From: Xanthobacteraceae bacterium
Lineage (GTDB): Bacteria > Pseudomonadota > Alphaproteobacteria > Rhizobiales > Xanthobacteraceae
Reading direction: 5' to 3'
Length of the DNA: 64,000 bases
Assembly: GCA_030037885.1 (NCBI GenBank)
Contig: JASHPU010000257.1
Coordinates: 1 to 64,000 of the forward strand
The translations under genes and the position numbers were made by a program. The notes under the pieces are model-generated. The model was not told the origin of the DNA. It ran no database searches and worked only from the letters and a program-made list of their open reading frames with translations. This document shows positions 20,727-30,169 of the stretch, piece by piece (within the stretch, counting starts at the first letter, position 1; the number at the start of each line of letters is the position of its first letter).

Positions 20727-21356
20727 TTATTTGGGCCGGCGGACGGCTTGCACTTTTCCGCTGCTTTCGCCGCCGCAGAAGAACCGGTCGCCACCATCGG
20801 ATTCCAGCCCCGACACGTTTGCTCCCGGCGGCATATCAAGTGTTTCCAGGACCTCACCCGTCTGAGGATCGACTCGCCGGATCTCGCTTTCGTTGCCTTC
20901 GGAAGTGGCGTGCCAGAGCTCTCCATCAACCCAAGTCACGCCCGTCACGAAGCGGTTGGATTCGATGGTGCGAAGGACCGCCCCGGTGTTGGGATCGATT
21001 TGATGGATCTTCCGGTTCCGATATTGCCCCATCCACAGCGAGCCTTCGGCCCATGCAAGCCCCGAACCGGCGCCCGCGGGCGCGGGAATCGTGGTGAGCA
21101 CGCGGCCGGTATGCGGATCAATCTTCTGGATGCAGCCGCCCGAAAGCTGGAACAGGTGGTGACCGTCAAAAGCCGTCCCAGCATGCGCGGCGACATCGAT
21201 GGCGCGGACCCTCGCGCCGGTCTGGGGATTGAGTGCGGTCAGCCTGTCTCCGGACGCAAACCAGACGTGCTGGCCATCGTAGGTGACCCCAGCGACGTGT
21301 TCGACGCCGGGGAATGGACCGTATTCGCGAACGATTTCGGCAGCGGATCGTTTCAT
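20727..21356 (-). CDS. Beta-propeller protein (glutamine-cyclotransferase/Vgb-like repeats)
   Basis: Repeated blades LNPQTGARVRAI, IDPHTGRVLTTI, IDPNTGAVLRTI, VDPQTGEVLETL. Confidence 0.7.
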   Translation of the reverse strand: MKRSAAEIVREYGPFPGVEHVAGVTYDGQHVWFASGDRLTALNPQTGARVRAIDVAAHAGTAFDGHHLFQLSGGCIQKIDPHTGRVLTTIPAPAGAGSGLAWAEGSLWMGQYRNRKIHQIDPNTGAVLRTIESNRFVTGVTWVDGELWHATSEGNESEIRRVDPQTGEVLETLDMPPGANVSGLESDGGDRFFCGGESSGKVQAVRRPK

Positions 21357-21365
21357 GCGCCGATC

Positions 21366-22586
21366 CTAGCCGCTCGGGAGCGGGCCCGGGAGTAACAAAG
21401 TTGTCGTAAAGCCAGGCAGCAGCCGGGTTATCCAGCGACGCGCCGGCCCGCGACCATATGACTGGACCTTGCCTGCGCTGGCGAGCGCGTCGAGCGCGCG
21501 CTGCACCGTTCGCGCGCTGGTTCCCAGTGCAAGCGACAGTGCCGAGCTCGACCACGATTCGCCGTCTGCGAGAAAGGCGAGCACGGTTGCATGCTCATCT
21601 TCGACCGGCGGTGCGAGCACGATGACCTTCCGTGCAGGCCGCGGCGCCAGTGCAAAGCCTCCCGTCGTCGCGCTGACGTCTGAGAGGGTTCTGAGCTTGA
21701 AGCGAAGCCGCCCGATTTCGACGCGCAACCGCGCGCAATGCGATTCATCGGCGTGCTTGGCCCGGAAAGCACGTGCGAGCAGCGTGCTCCTCGGGACGTC
21801 CGCCGGCCACGCTTCGCCCAATGCGCGTGCAAGTGCGAACAATACCGGACGCGTCGTAAGCGAGACCGCGGTATCGGCATCGCGCACGACATGGCGGCAC
21901 GCGTCAACGACAAGCACCCCCGACGCCAGCAGCGCTTCGACCTCCTCAAGCAGAACTAGCCGATCCTCGCCGGGCGCAATCAGGCGCGCGGCAGGTGTGT
22001 TCAGCACATGGGAGGTGCTTTCGACCTCGGCCATCAGCGCAGGGATGCCGGCCTGACGAGCGGCGCGTTCGGCGTCCACAAGCGCAGCGCGTGCCTTCTG
22101 CGTGCGCAGACGCCGCATCGCGATTCCCGCGATGACCAGCTCGTGGGCGGCGCGCAATGCCGCCGGCCAGACGGCGGCATCGAACTTCGCCAGTGCGCCC
22201 TCGGCCTCGGCGAGGCGCCCAAGCAGCAGTAGTCGCCGAACATCGAGATGCTGCGCGTGTGCGGCATTGGCTCGATCGCCGTGGCGCTCCAGCGTCCCCC
22301 GCGCCATATCGAGCGCCTTGCCGGAATAGCTCAAGTCGCGTGAGACGAGCGCAATCTCGGCCTCGGCGACGATGCATCTTGCACGGGCCAACGCCGCTTT
22401 CGGACCGAACGCGCGCGTCGCTTTTCGCAACAGAGCCTTGGCCCGATCGAGATCGCCGAGCTGAGCCATGGCGATGCCACGCAACGCCAGCGCCGGCGCG
22501 TCATTGCGCAAAGCGACCCGTTTCAATGCGCCGAGGGGATCACCCGCTGCGAGCGCCTGTCCTGCGGCAGTAATCAGCGGGTCCAT
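21366..22586 (-). CDS. Helix-turn-helix regulator with TPR-like N-terminal repeats
   Basis: Alpha-helical AL-rich N-terminus; C-terminal SSSALSLALGTSARTVQRALDALASAGKVQSYGRGPARRW winged HTH; divergent to SRPBCC gene. Confidence 0.6.
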   Translation of the reverse strand: MDPLITAAGQALAAGDPLGALKRVALRNDAPALALRGIAMAQLGDLDRAKALLRKATRAFGPKAALARARCIVAEAEIALVSRDLSYSGKALDMARGTLERHGDRANAAHAQHLDVRRLLLLGRLAEAEGALAKFDAAVWPAALRAAHELVIAGIAMRRLRTQKARAALVDAERAARQAGIPALMAEVESTSHVLNTPAARLIAPGEDRLVLLEEVEALLASGVLVVDACRHVVRDADTAVSLTTRPVLFALARALGEAWPADVPRSTLLARAFRAKHADESHCARLRVEIGRLRFKLRTLSDVSATTGGFALAPRPARKVIVLAPPVEDEHATVLAFLADGESWSSSALSLALGTSARTVQRALDALASAGKVQSYGRGPARRWITRLLPGFTTTLLLPGPLPSG

Positions 22587-22676
22587 CGGAATCCCGACAA
22601 ACTTGTAACTCCCACCGTTCCCACAGCCGACGCTATGTCCGTCCTGGGATCAACACCACAGAACGGAGAAAAGGCC

Positions 22677-23120
22677 ATGCCTGACATTCTGCATAAGGTC
22701 GGAATCAAATCATCCTCGCTGGATCATGTCTATCAGGCACTGGCCACGGTCGATGGCCTTTCCCGCTGGTGGACGAGCGACACGCGGGGCAACAGCAAGG
22801 TCGGCGGCGAGCTCCAGTTCCGCTTTGGTAACGGCGGATTCGACATGAAGGTTCTGGAGCTTGAGCCCGGCCAGCGAATTCGCTGGCAGGTGGCCGACGG
22901 GCCGGAAGAATGGCTCGGCACCAAGATCAGCTTCGACCTCAAACAGAATGGCGACTGGATCGTCGTTCTCTTCAAGCACCAGGGCTGGAAGGCGCCCGTG
23001 GAATTCATGCATCACTGCAGCACGAAATGGGCGGTCTTTCTCTTAAGCCTCAAGTCGCTACTCGAATCCGGCAAAGGCGCGCCCTGGCCGAACGAGATCA
23101 AGCTCGACGCGTGGGAATAA
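22677..23120 (+). CDS. SRPBCC/AHSA1-like protein
   Basis: SSLDHVYQALATVDGLSRWWTSDTRGNSKVGGELQFRFG...LEPGQRIRWQVADGPEEWLGTKISFDL. Confidence 0.8.
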   Translation: MPDILHKVGIKSSSLDHVYQALATVDGLSRWWTSDTRGNSKVGGELQFRFGNGGFDMKVLELEPGQRIRWQVADGPEEWLGTKISFDLKQNGDWIVVLFKHQGWKAPVEFMHHCSTKWAVFLLSLKSLLESGKGAPWPNEIKLDAWE

Positions 23121-23207
23121 CCGAACGCCGACCGGCTTCGTGCAGCATGCGCTATTCACGAAAGAGCTGCGCCGGGGAGCCTGCGCGCTTGAGGCTCAGC
23201 CGCGGCC

Positions 23208-26200
23208 CTACAGCGCCTCGACCGTCACCACGCCGGTCACCGCCTTGATGGCGCCGGCGATCTGCGGCGAGACCTTGAAGCGGCCGGGCAGCTTGACCTC
23301 GACCTCGCTGCCGCTCTGCAAAAGCAGCACCACGCTAACCTCGCCGTCCCCGGTCTCCGCGCCCCCGCCATTGCGCGCGGCGCCGTTGCGCGCCGGTTCG
23401 AGGCGGCGGGCGACGCCGCTCAGTGGCTCCTCGGTGCGCAAAAAGACGCGCAGCCCCTTCTGCATGCGCGCCGCCGCCTGGTCGAGCGGCTCGGCCGATT
23501 GGATACGCGCGCGCACCTCCTCGGCCTGCACTTCGGCGCTGAGCAACAGCAGCACCGCGGTGCCGGGCTCGAGCAGGTCGCGATACTGCGCCAAGCCTTC
23601 GGCGAACAGCACGGCTTCGTAGTGCGCGCTCGGGTCGGACAGCCCGATGATGCCCATCTTGCTGCCGCTCTTGGTGCGGCGCTCGGTGCGCGAGACCACG
23701 GTGCCGGCGACGCGGCCGGCGCCGGCACCGGCTTTCACCGCGCGGGAAAACTCGGCCCAGGACTGGACGCGCAGCCGCTTGAGCGCCGCCACGTAATCGT
23801 CGAGCGGATGGCCGGAGAGAAAGAATCCGACCGCCTCGTATTCGCGCTGCAGGCGCTGCGCCGGCAGCCACGCTTCGAGCGCCGGCAGCGCCAGCGGCTC
23901 GGGCGCGGCCACGCCGCCGAACAGCTCGGACTGGCCGAGCGCGGCGTCGTCATGGCTGCGCTGGGCGCTGGCGAGCAGCCGATCGACGGCGGCGAACACG
24001 CGGGCGCGGTTGGGCTCCATGGCGTCGAAGGCGCCGGCCGCCGCGAGCGATTCCAGCACGCGCTTGTTGAGCGCGCGCGGATCAATGCGGCGGGCAAAGT
24101 CGCCGAGGTCGGCAAACGGCCGCTCGCGGCGCGCCGCGACGACGCTGTCGACCGCCTGGCGGCCGACGCCGCGCAGCGCCGCCAGCGCATAGTGAATGAC
24201 GTTGCCGTCGACCTCGAACTCGACGCCCGAGCGATTGATCGACGGCGGCTCGACCTTGATGCCGAGCCGTTCTGCCTCGGCGCGAAACTCGGCGAGCTTG
24301 TCGGTGTTGCCCATGGCAAGCGTCATCGACGCGGCCAAGAATTCGACCGGATAATTCGCCTTCATGTAGGCGGTGTGATAGGTCAGAAGCGCGTACGGCG
24401 CCGAATGCGATTTATTGAAGCCGTATTCGGCAAATTTTGCGCAGGCCTCGAAGATGGTCTCGGCGTCGCTCTGCGCGATGCCGCGCTCGACGGCGCCGGA
24501 AATAAACGAATCGCGCTGCGACGCCATCTCCTTTTTGTCTTTCTTGCCCATGGCGCGGCGCAGGATATCGGCCCTGCCGAGACTGTAGCCGGCAAGATCG
24601 CGCGCGATCTGCTGCACCTGCTCCTGATAGGTGATGATGCCGTAGGTCGCCTGCAAAATCGGCTGCAGTTTCGGGTGCAGATAATCGGTCGGCTCATGGC
24701 CGAGTTTGCGCGCGCAATAGGTCGGGATATTGGCCATCGGCCCCGGCCGGTACAGCGCGACCAGCACGATCAGATCCTCGAAGCGGTCCGGACGCATATC
24801 GATCAGCGCCCGCCGCATGCCCGCGCTTTCCACCTGGAACACGCCGACTGTCTCGCCGCGCGCCAGCATCTCGTAGGATTTCCTGTCGTCGAGCGGCACC
24901 TTGGCCAGATCGAGGTCGATGCCGCGCCGGCGCACCAGTTTGACCGCGCGGTCAAGAATGGTAAGCGTGGTCAGTCCAAGAAAATCGAATTTCACCAGGC
25001 CGGCCGGCTCGACCCATTTCATGTTGAACTGGGTGACTGGCATCAGCGATTTCGGGTCGCGGTAGAGCGGCACCAGTTCGGAGAGCGGCCGGTCGCCGAT
25101 GACGACGCCGGCCGCATGCGTCGAGGCGTGGCGATGCAGACCTTCAAGCTTCTGGGCAATATCGAAGGCCCGCGCGATCAGCGGATCGCGGTCGCGCTCG
25201 GCCTGCAGCCGCGGCTCGTCGTCAATCGCCCGTTTGAGCGAGATCGGGTTCGCCGGATTCTGCGGCACCAGCTTGCATAACCGGTCGACCTGTCCATACG
25301 GCATCTGCAGCACGCGGCCCACGTCGCGGAGCACGCCGCGCGCCTGCAGCGTGCCGAAGGTGATGATTTGGGCGACGCATTCGCGTCCGTATCGTTCCTG
25401 CACGTAACGGACGACCTCGTCGCGCCGCTCCTGGCAGAAATCGACGTCGAAATCCGGCATCGTAATGCGTTCGGGATTGAGGAAGCGTTCGAAGATGAGG
25501 TCGAAGCGGATCGGATCGAGATCGGTGATGGTCAGCGCATAGGCGACCAGCGAGCCGGCGCCGGAGCCGCGGCCGGGTCCGACGGGAATGCCCTGCGCCT
25601 TGGCCCACTGGATGAAATCGGCGACGATCAAGAAATAGCCGGCGTATTTCATCTTCACAATGACGCCGAGCTCATAGTCGAGACGTTCGCTGTACTCGTC
25701 GGCGGTATGGCCGTGCGCAACTCCGTGCTTGGCGAGCCGCGCGGCGAGCCCGGCTCGGGCAGCCTGGCGGAGCGCCTCGGGCTCGCCGTTGCCGGCAGTC
25801 TCGTCGTCACGGCGGCCGCCGGAAAATCGCGGCAGGATCGGCGCCAAGGTGCGCGGGCGAAATGCGCAACGCTCGGCGATCTCGATGGTTGCAGTGAGCG
25901 CTTCGGGCAGGTCGGCAAACAGTTGCGCCATTTCGGCGCGGCTCTTGAAGCGGTGCTCGGGGGTGAGCTGCCGGCGGTCGCCATCGGCGATCAACTTGCC
26001 CTCGGCAATGCACAGCAGCGCATCATGGGCTTCGTAATCGTCGGCCTTGGCGAAGAACGGCTCGTTGGTGCCGACCAGCGGCAAACCTTTGGCATAGGCG
26101 AGTTCGATCAACGCCGGCTCGACCGCGTGTTCCGAAGCCGTGTCGTGGCGCTGCAGCTCGACGTACAGCCGGTCGCCAAACAGCTGCTGCAAGGTTTCGC

Positions 26201-26711
26201 AGCGCGCCGCGGCAAGCGCCTGCTGGCCGCCGGCGATGGCGAAATCGAGCGGCCCATCGGACCCGCCGCTGAGCGCAATCAGGCCTGCGGATTCGCCGTC
26301 AAACCAGTCGAGCTTGATATGGGGCCGCTCGTCCGGCGCGGTTTCGAGGTAAGCGCGCGAACACAACCGCATCAGCCGGCGATAGCCTTCTTCGCGAGCA
26401 GCCAAGAGAACGAGCCGCGGAAAGCTTACGTGCGCACCACCGGCACTGCCGATCGTGCCGGCCCGCTTGTCCTGGTCGCCGAAATCGACGGCGAGCGCGC
26501 ACCCGATGATGGGCTGAATGCCAGCGCCCGCCATCTTCTCGGAAAATTCCAGCGCACCGAACATGTTGTCGGTGTCGGTAAGCGCCAGCGCCGGCTGCCG
26601 GTCCGTCTTGGCCAATTCGGCAAGCCGCGCAATCGTCAGTGCGCCTTCGAGCAGCGAATAAGATGAATGCACGTGCAGATGCACGAAACGGGGTTCGGCT
26701 GGGGCTGGCAT
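23208..26711 (-). CDS. dnaE: DNA polymerase III alpha subunit
   Basis: PHP domain FVHLHVHSSYSLLEGA; PDFDVDFCQERRDEVVRYVQERYG; start placed at MPAPAEPRFVHLHVHS. Confidence 0.96.
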   Translation of the reverse strand: MPAPAEPRFVHLHVHSSYSLLEGALTIARLAELAKTDRQPALALTDTDNMFGALEFSEKMAGAGIQPIIGCALAVDFGDQDKRAGTIGSAGGAHVSFPRLVLLAAREEGYRRLMRLCSRAYLETAPDERPHIKLDWFDGESAGLIALSGGSDGPLDFAIAGGQQALAAARCETLQQLFGDRLYVELQRHDTASEHAVEPALIELAYAKGLPLVGTNEPFFAKADDYEAHDALLCIAEGKLIADGDRRQLTPEHRFKSRAEMAQLFADLPEALTATIEIAERCAFRPRTLAPILPRFSGGRRDDETAGNGEPEALRQAARAGLAARLAKHGVAHGHTADEYSERLDYELGVIVKMKYAGYFLIVADFIQWAKAQGIPVGPGRGSGAGSLVAYALTITDLDPIRFDLIFERFLNPERITMPDFDVDFCQERRDEVVRYVQERYGRECVAQIITFGTLQARGVLRDVGRVLQMPYGQVDRLCKLVPQNPANPISLKRAIDDEPRLQAERDRDPLIARAFDIAQKLEGLHRHASTHAAGVVIGDRPLSELVPLYRDPKSLMPVTQFNMKWVEPAGLVKFDFLGLTTLTILDRAVKLVRRRGIDLDLAKVPLDDRKSYEMLARGETVGVFQVESAGMRRALIDMRPDRFEDLIVLVALYRPGPMANIPTYCARKLGHEPTDYLHPKLQPILQATYGIITYQEQVQQIARDLAGYSLGRADILRRAMGKKDKKEMASQRDSFISGAVERGIAQSDAETIFEACAKFAEYGFNKSHSAPYALLTYHTAYMKANYPVEFLAASMTLAMGNTDKLAEFRAEAERLGIKVEPPSINRSGVEFEVDGNVIHYALAALRGVGRQAVDSVVAARRERPFADLGDFARRIDPRALNKRVLESLAAAGAFDAMEPNRARVFAAVDRLLASAQRSHDDAALGQSELFGGVAAPEPLALPALEAWLPAQRLQREYEAVGFFLSGHPLDDYVAALKRLRVQSWAEFSRAVKAGAGAGRVAGTVVSRTERRTKSGSKMGIIGLSDPSAHYEAVLFAEGLAQYRDLLEPGTAVLLLLSAEVQAEEVRARIQSAEPLDQAAARMQKGLRVFLRTEEPLSGVARRLEPARNGAARNGGGAETGDGEVSVVLLLQSGSEVEVKLPGRFKVSPQIAGAIKAVTGVVTVEAL

Positions 26712-26812
26712 GGGCGAGGGTACTCCTGGCCGAGCATTTAGCCCCGCCAAGCGATTCTCGTCACATGCGGCGGTGTTTTCCCCGATGTTCTTGGTGTGGT
26801 CGCTCACCGCAG

Positions 26813-26917
26813 TCACAACAGCCCAAGCACTTGCACCCAGACCGCAATGGTCGCCACGAACAACGCGACGGAGGCTAAAGCAGCCGCTTCCTCGACAACC
26901 ATGCGAACCATGACCAT
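26813..26917 (-). CDS. Putative 34-aa single-TM microprotein upstream of dnaE
   Basis: MVMVRMVVEEAAALASVALFVATIAVWVQVLGLL*; GGGGAG just before ATG; not in ORF track. Confidence 0.45.
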   Translation of the reverse strand: MVMVRMVVEEAAALASVALFVATIAVWVQVLGLL

Positions 26918-27163
26918 GCTCCCCGATTAGAACGTATAGGGAACATTGTTCACGCGAAGTTCACGAAGTCAAGGCCTTCGCCAAGATGCTTGCGGGGTTC
27001 GCGGCTGCGATTGGTAAATGATTTGTTGTGGAGGAATTCGACGGCAGGAACTTGCCGCAACTGCCGAGCAGCGGTGTAGCGTACGATTTTGCCGCACGCC
27101 GAATTGCCGCAATGGCAAGCGGCCTGTTGACGTCGCGCCTCAGGCGCAAACTGCGCGGAATAA

Positions 27164-27367
27164 ATGGCGCATCACGGGGTTCCCGGGCCCATGCAGGAAG
27201 TCGCTGAATACCGGGGTTATGCTGAGGATTGCCGGCGGATTGCGCGAACCACGAGCAATCCCGACGACAAACGCCGCTTGTTGGAAATGGCGACTGTTTG
27301 GGCGCTGCTGGCGGGCGAGCTCGAAGCGCAGCTTAATGGCGAACGGCCCGCCACCCTCGCCAAATAG
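27164..27367 (+). CDS. Small conserved hypothetical (YAEDC...W..LA type)
   Basis: EYRGYAEDCRRIARTTSNPDDKRRLLEMATVWALLAGELE; resembles 58696-58911. Confidence 0.55.
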   Translation: MAHHGVPGPMQEVAEYRGYAEDCRRIARTTSNPDDKRRLLEMATVWALLAGELEAQLNGERPATLAK

Positions 27368-27380
27368 AGCGCAGCGTGTC

Positions 27381-27890
27381 CTACGCCGCGCCAAGACACG
27401 CCGGCGACACGAACACCCGCACCTCGCGGCCGAGAAGCTGCAGCAGAATGGCGACGCGGTTGGCATCGGCGACGCGCTCGAGCACGCCGGTGGCTTCCGC
27501 AAAAACCCCGTCGATGAGGCGCACCGGGCTGCCCGGCCGCACGCCGGCGGGCAGGCCGAGCCGGACAAAGCCTTCGTCGGTCTCGCGGGCGCGGATCTCA
27601 TCGACGACACCGTCCGGAACCGGCACGGGATCTTCGCCGGCTGCGACCAAGCTGCTGACGCCAAACGTCGAATGAATCGAACGCCAGCGGTCGCGGGCCG
27701 GGTCGAGCGCGACAAACAGGTAGCGCGGAAACAGCGGCCGGACCACAACGTCGTGGCGGCGGGCGTGACGCCGCCCGCGGGCATAGCGCGGCAGATAGGT
27801 GGAAAAACCCTGGCGACGCAGATTGAGATTGGCGCGAACCTCGCCATTCGGTTGGGTATGCACGACGTACCAGCGCGCACCCGGCATCAT
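27381..27890 (-). CDS. NusG-like antitermination factor (RfaH-type paralogue)
   Basis: ARWYVVHTQPNGEVRANLNLRRQGFSTYLPRY...PLFPRYLFVALD NGN domain; GSPVRLIDGVFAEATGVLERV KOW-like. Confidence 0.85.
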   Translation of the reverse strand: MMPGARWYVVHTQPNGEVRANLNLRRQGFSTYLPRYARGRRHARRHDVVVRPLFPRYLFVALDPARDRWRSIHSTFGVSSLVAAGEDPVPVPDGVVDEIRARETDEGFVRLGLPAGVRPGSPVRLIDGVFAEATGVLERVADANRVAILLQLLGREVRVFVSPACLGAA

Positions 27891-28543
27891 GAGGAGGCTC
27901 CGCCGACGGAAGCAGCGGCTGCGAGGGCATGGACCCGCAGCAACGCCGGAACATGGACGCGCTCGGCGCCAAACGTGGCGAGCGCGGCTTGATAAGCGGC
28001 GCGCGAGTCGGACAGCGCGGTGATCAGCACCGCATCGATGCCGCCAGCCGGCGCGACCTTGCAGTCCAGACGGGCTTCTCCTGCGGGCAACGGCAGCACG
28101 CCGACGATCTCGACCGGGTGCTCACGGCCGACCAGGCGCGCGATCTCGGCGAGATCGCCGTCGCCAAGGAGGCCCAGCCGCTTTTGCCCGCGCGCCGCAG
28201 CCACGGCGAACAGCTCGGCGCATTGCGCGCGCGCTTGGCGGAAGAACGAGAACGAGTTGGCGAGATAGCGCGCGGTCAGCCGCGACTTTTCAGCAAAGCC
28301 TTGCGGGGTCAGGTAATAGGCGTAGCGGCGCGGCGGCGTGGTGCCGACCTTGATCAGCCCCTTGCGCACGCAGCGTTTGAGGTAGGCATTGGCCAGCCCG
28401 AGCGCGATGCCGAGCTCGCGCGCCACCGAGCGTTGCGTCACCGCGGGGTCACGCTCCACCGCGTCGAGGAGTTCGAGCATGATCGCGTCGTCGGACGCCT
28501 CGCGACGGACTGCGCCCGTCCAACCCGCTACCGGTTCTTGCAC
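27887..28543 (-). CDS. Winged-helix regulator (EPS-associated MarR-like) with C-terminal extension
   Basis: DPAVTQRSVARELGIALGLANAYLKRCVRKGLIKVGTTPPRRYAYYLTPQGFAEKSRLT; 4-nt overlap with RfaH-like gene. Confidence 0.75.
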   Translation of the reverse strand: MQEPVAGWTGAVRREASDDAIMLELLDAVERDPAVTQRSVARELGIALGLANAYLKRCVRKGLIKVGTTPPRRYAYYLTPQGFAEKSRLTARYLANSFSFFRQARAQCAELFAVAAARGQKRLGLLGDGDLAEIARLVGREHPVEIVGVLPLPAGEARLDCKVAPAGGIDAVLITALSDSRAAYQAALATFGAERVHVPALLRVHALAAAASVGGASS

Positions 28544-28767
28544 GCGGCCCCTCCACCCATTGCCCGGTCGCGTTCACCGTATGAACTGTATAGCCCGTTC
28601 ATCGCCTGAACGTCAAACCGCAAGGCACATGGCGTTACGTTCGCATCGCGACTCGGCCGGGAAACATGCTCACAGAACTGTGCACCGAACCGAACGCGGG
28701 GACTGAACTAAGCCAAGAGGGCTGGGGTTTTACGCAGCAACAATCGTCAAGTAGAGGAGGCCGGCCC

Positions 28768-29013
28768 ATGAAGGCCTTGCTTTTCGCAGCTGGACTGGTC
28801 GCTGCGGCGGGCGCGCTCACGAGCAGCGCGCAGGCACAAAACTATCCGTGGTGCGCGGTTTACGGCGGCAGAGGTGGCGGCGGACAAAATTGCGGTTTTT
28901 CGACATTCGAACAGTGCATGGCGACGCTGTCCGGCATGGGTGGCTTCTGCAACCGCAATACCCAGTTCGTGCCGCCGCCTGGACCTCACCGACGCTATCG
29001 GCGGTACGAATAG
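28768..29013 (+). CDS. DUF3551-like secreted protein
   Basis: Signal peptide then QNYPWCAVYGG...NCGFSTFEQCMATLSGMGGFCNRNTQF. Confidence 0.85.
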   Translation: MKALLFAAGLVAAAGALTSSAQAQNYPWCAVYGGRGGGGQNCGFSTFEQCMATLSGMGGFCNRNTQFVPPPGPHRRYRRYE

Positions 29014-29118
29014 AGATCATTCGAGCCAAGCGTGCTCCGGCGGCAAACATCGCCGCTCCGGAGCGGAGAGGTCCATCGGGGGCCGTGGCTGCAGCAGCCC
29101 AATGATTTGGAGGGGCGC

Positions 29119-29385
29119 ATGAGGCTCCGGCTTTTCCTCGCAAGTTCGATCATCGGCTTGGCCGGCTTCGCAACCGCTGCGCAGGCGCAAAACTATCCGT
29201 GGTGCGCCGACTACGGCGGGGAGATGGGAGGTTCGAGCAATTGCGGTTTTTCGACTTTCGAGCAGTGCATGGCGGCGCTATCCGGCATGGGCGGGTTCTG
29301 TAACCGCAACACGCAGTATGTACCGTCCGGCCCCGCCCCCGGCACGCAGTTGCGACGGCGACATCGACGGCCGCGGCACCGTTGA
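29119..29385 (+). CDS. DUF3551-like secreted protein, tandem paralogue
   Basis: QNYPWCADYGGEMGGSSNCGFSTFEQCMAALSGMGGFCNRNTQY. Confidence 0.85.
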   Translation: MRLRLFLASSIIGLAGFATAAQAQNYPWCADYGGEMGGSSNCGFSTFEQCMAALSGMGGFCNRNTQYVPSGPAPGTQLRRRHRRPRHR

Positions 29386-29427
29386 GCGCAATGATCGGAA
29401 TGCGCCGCGCCGTACAATGCGCCCGGC

Positions 29428-30162
<735 letters not shown>

Positions 30163-30169
30163 CGGCGGA

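Noticed and set aside
23499-26666. Long plus-strand ORFs (593 and 432 aa) antisense to dnaE
   Set aside because: Codon-mirror frames of dnaE; no recognisable protein signature.
26961-27149. 62-aa minus-strand ORF upstream of dnaE
   Set aside because: No homology pattern, no clear RBS; likely chance.
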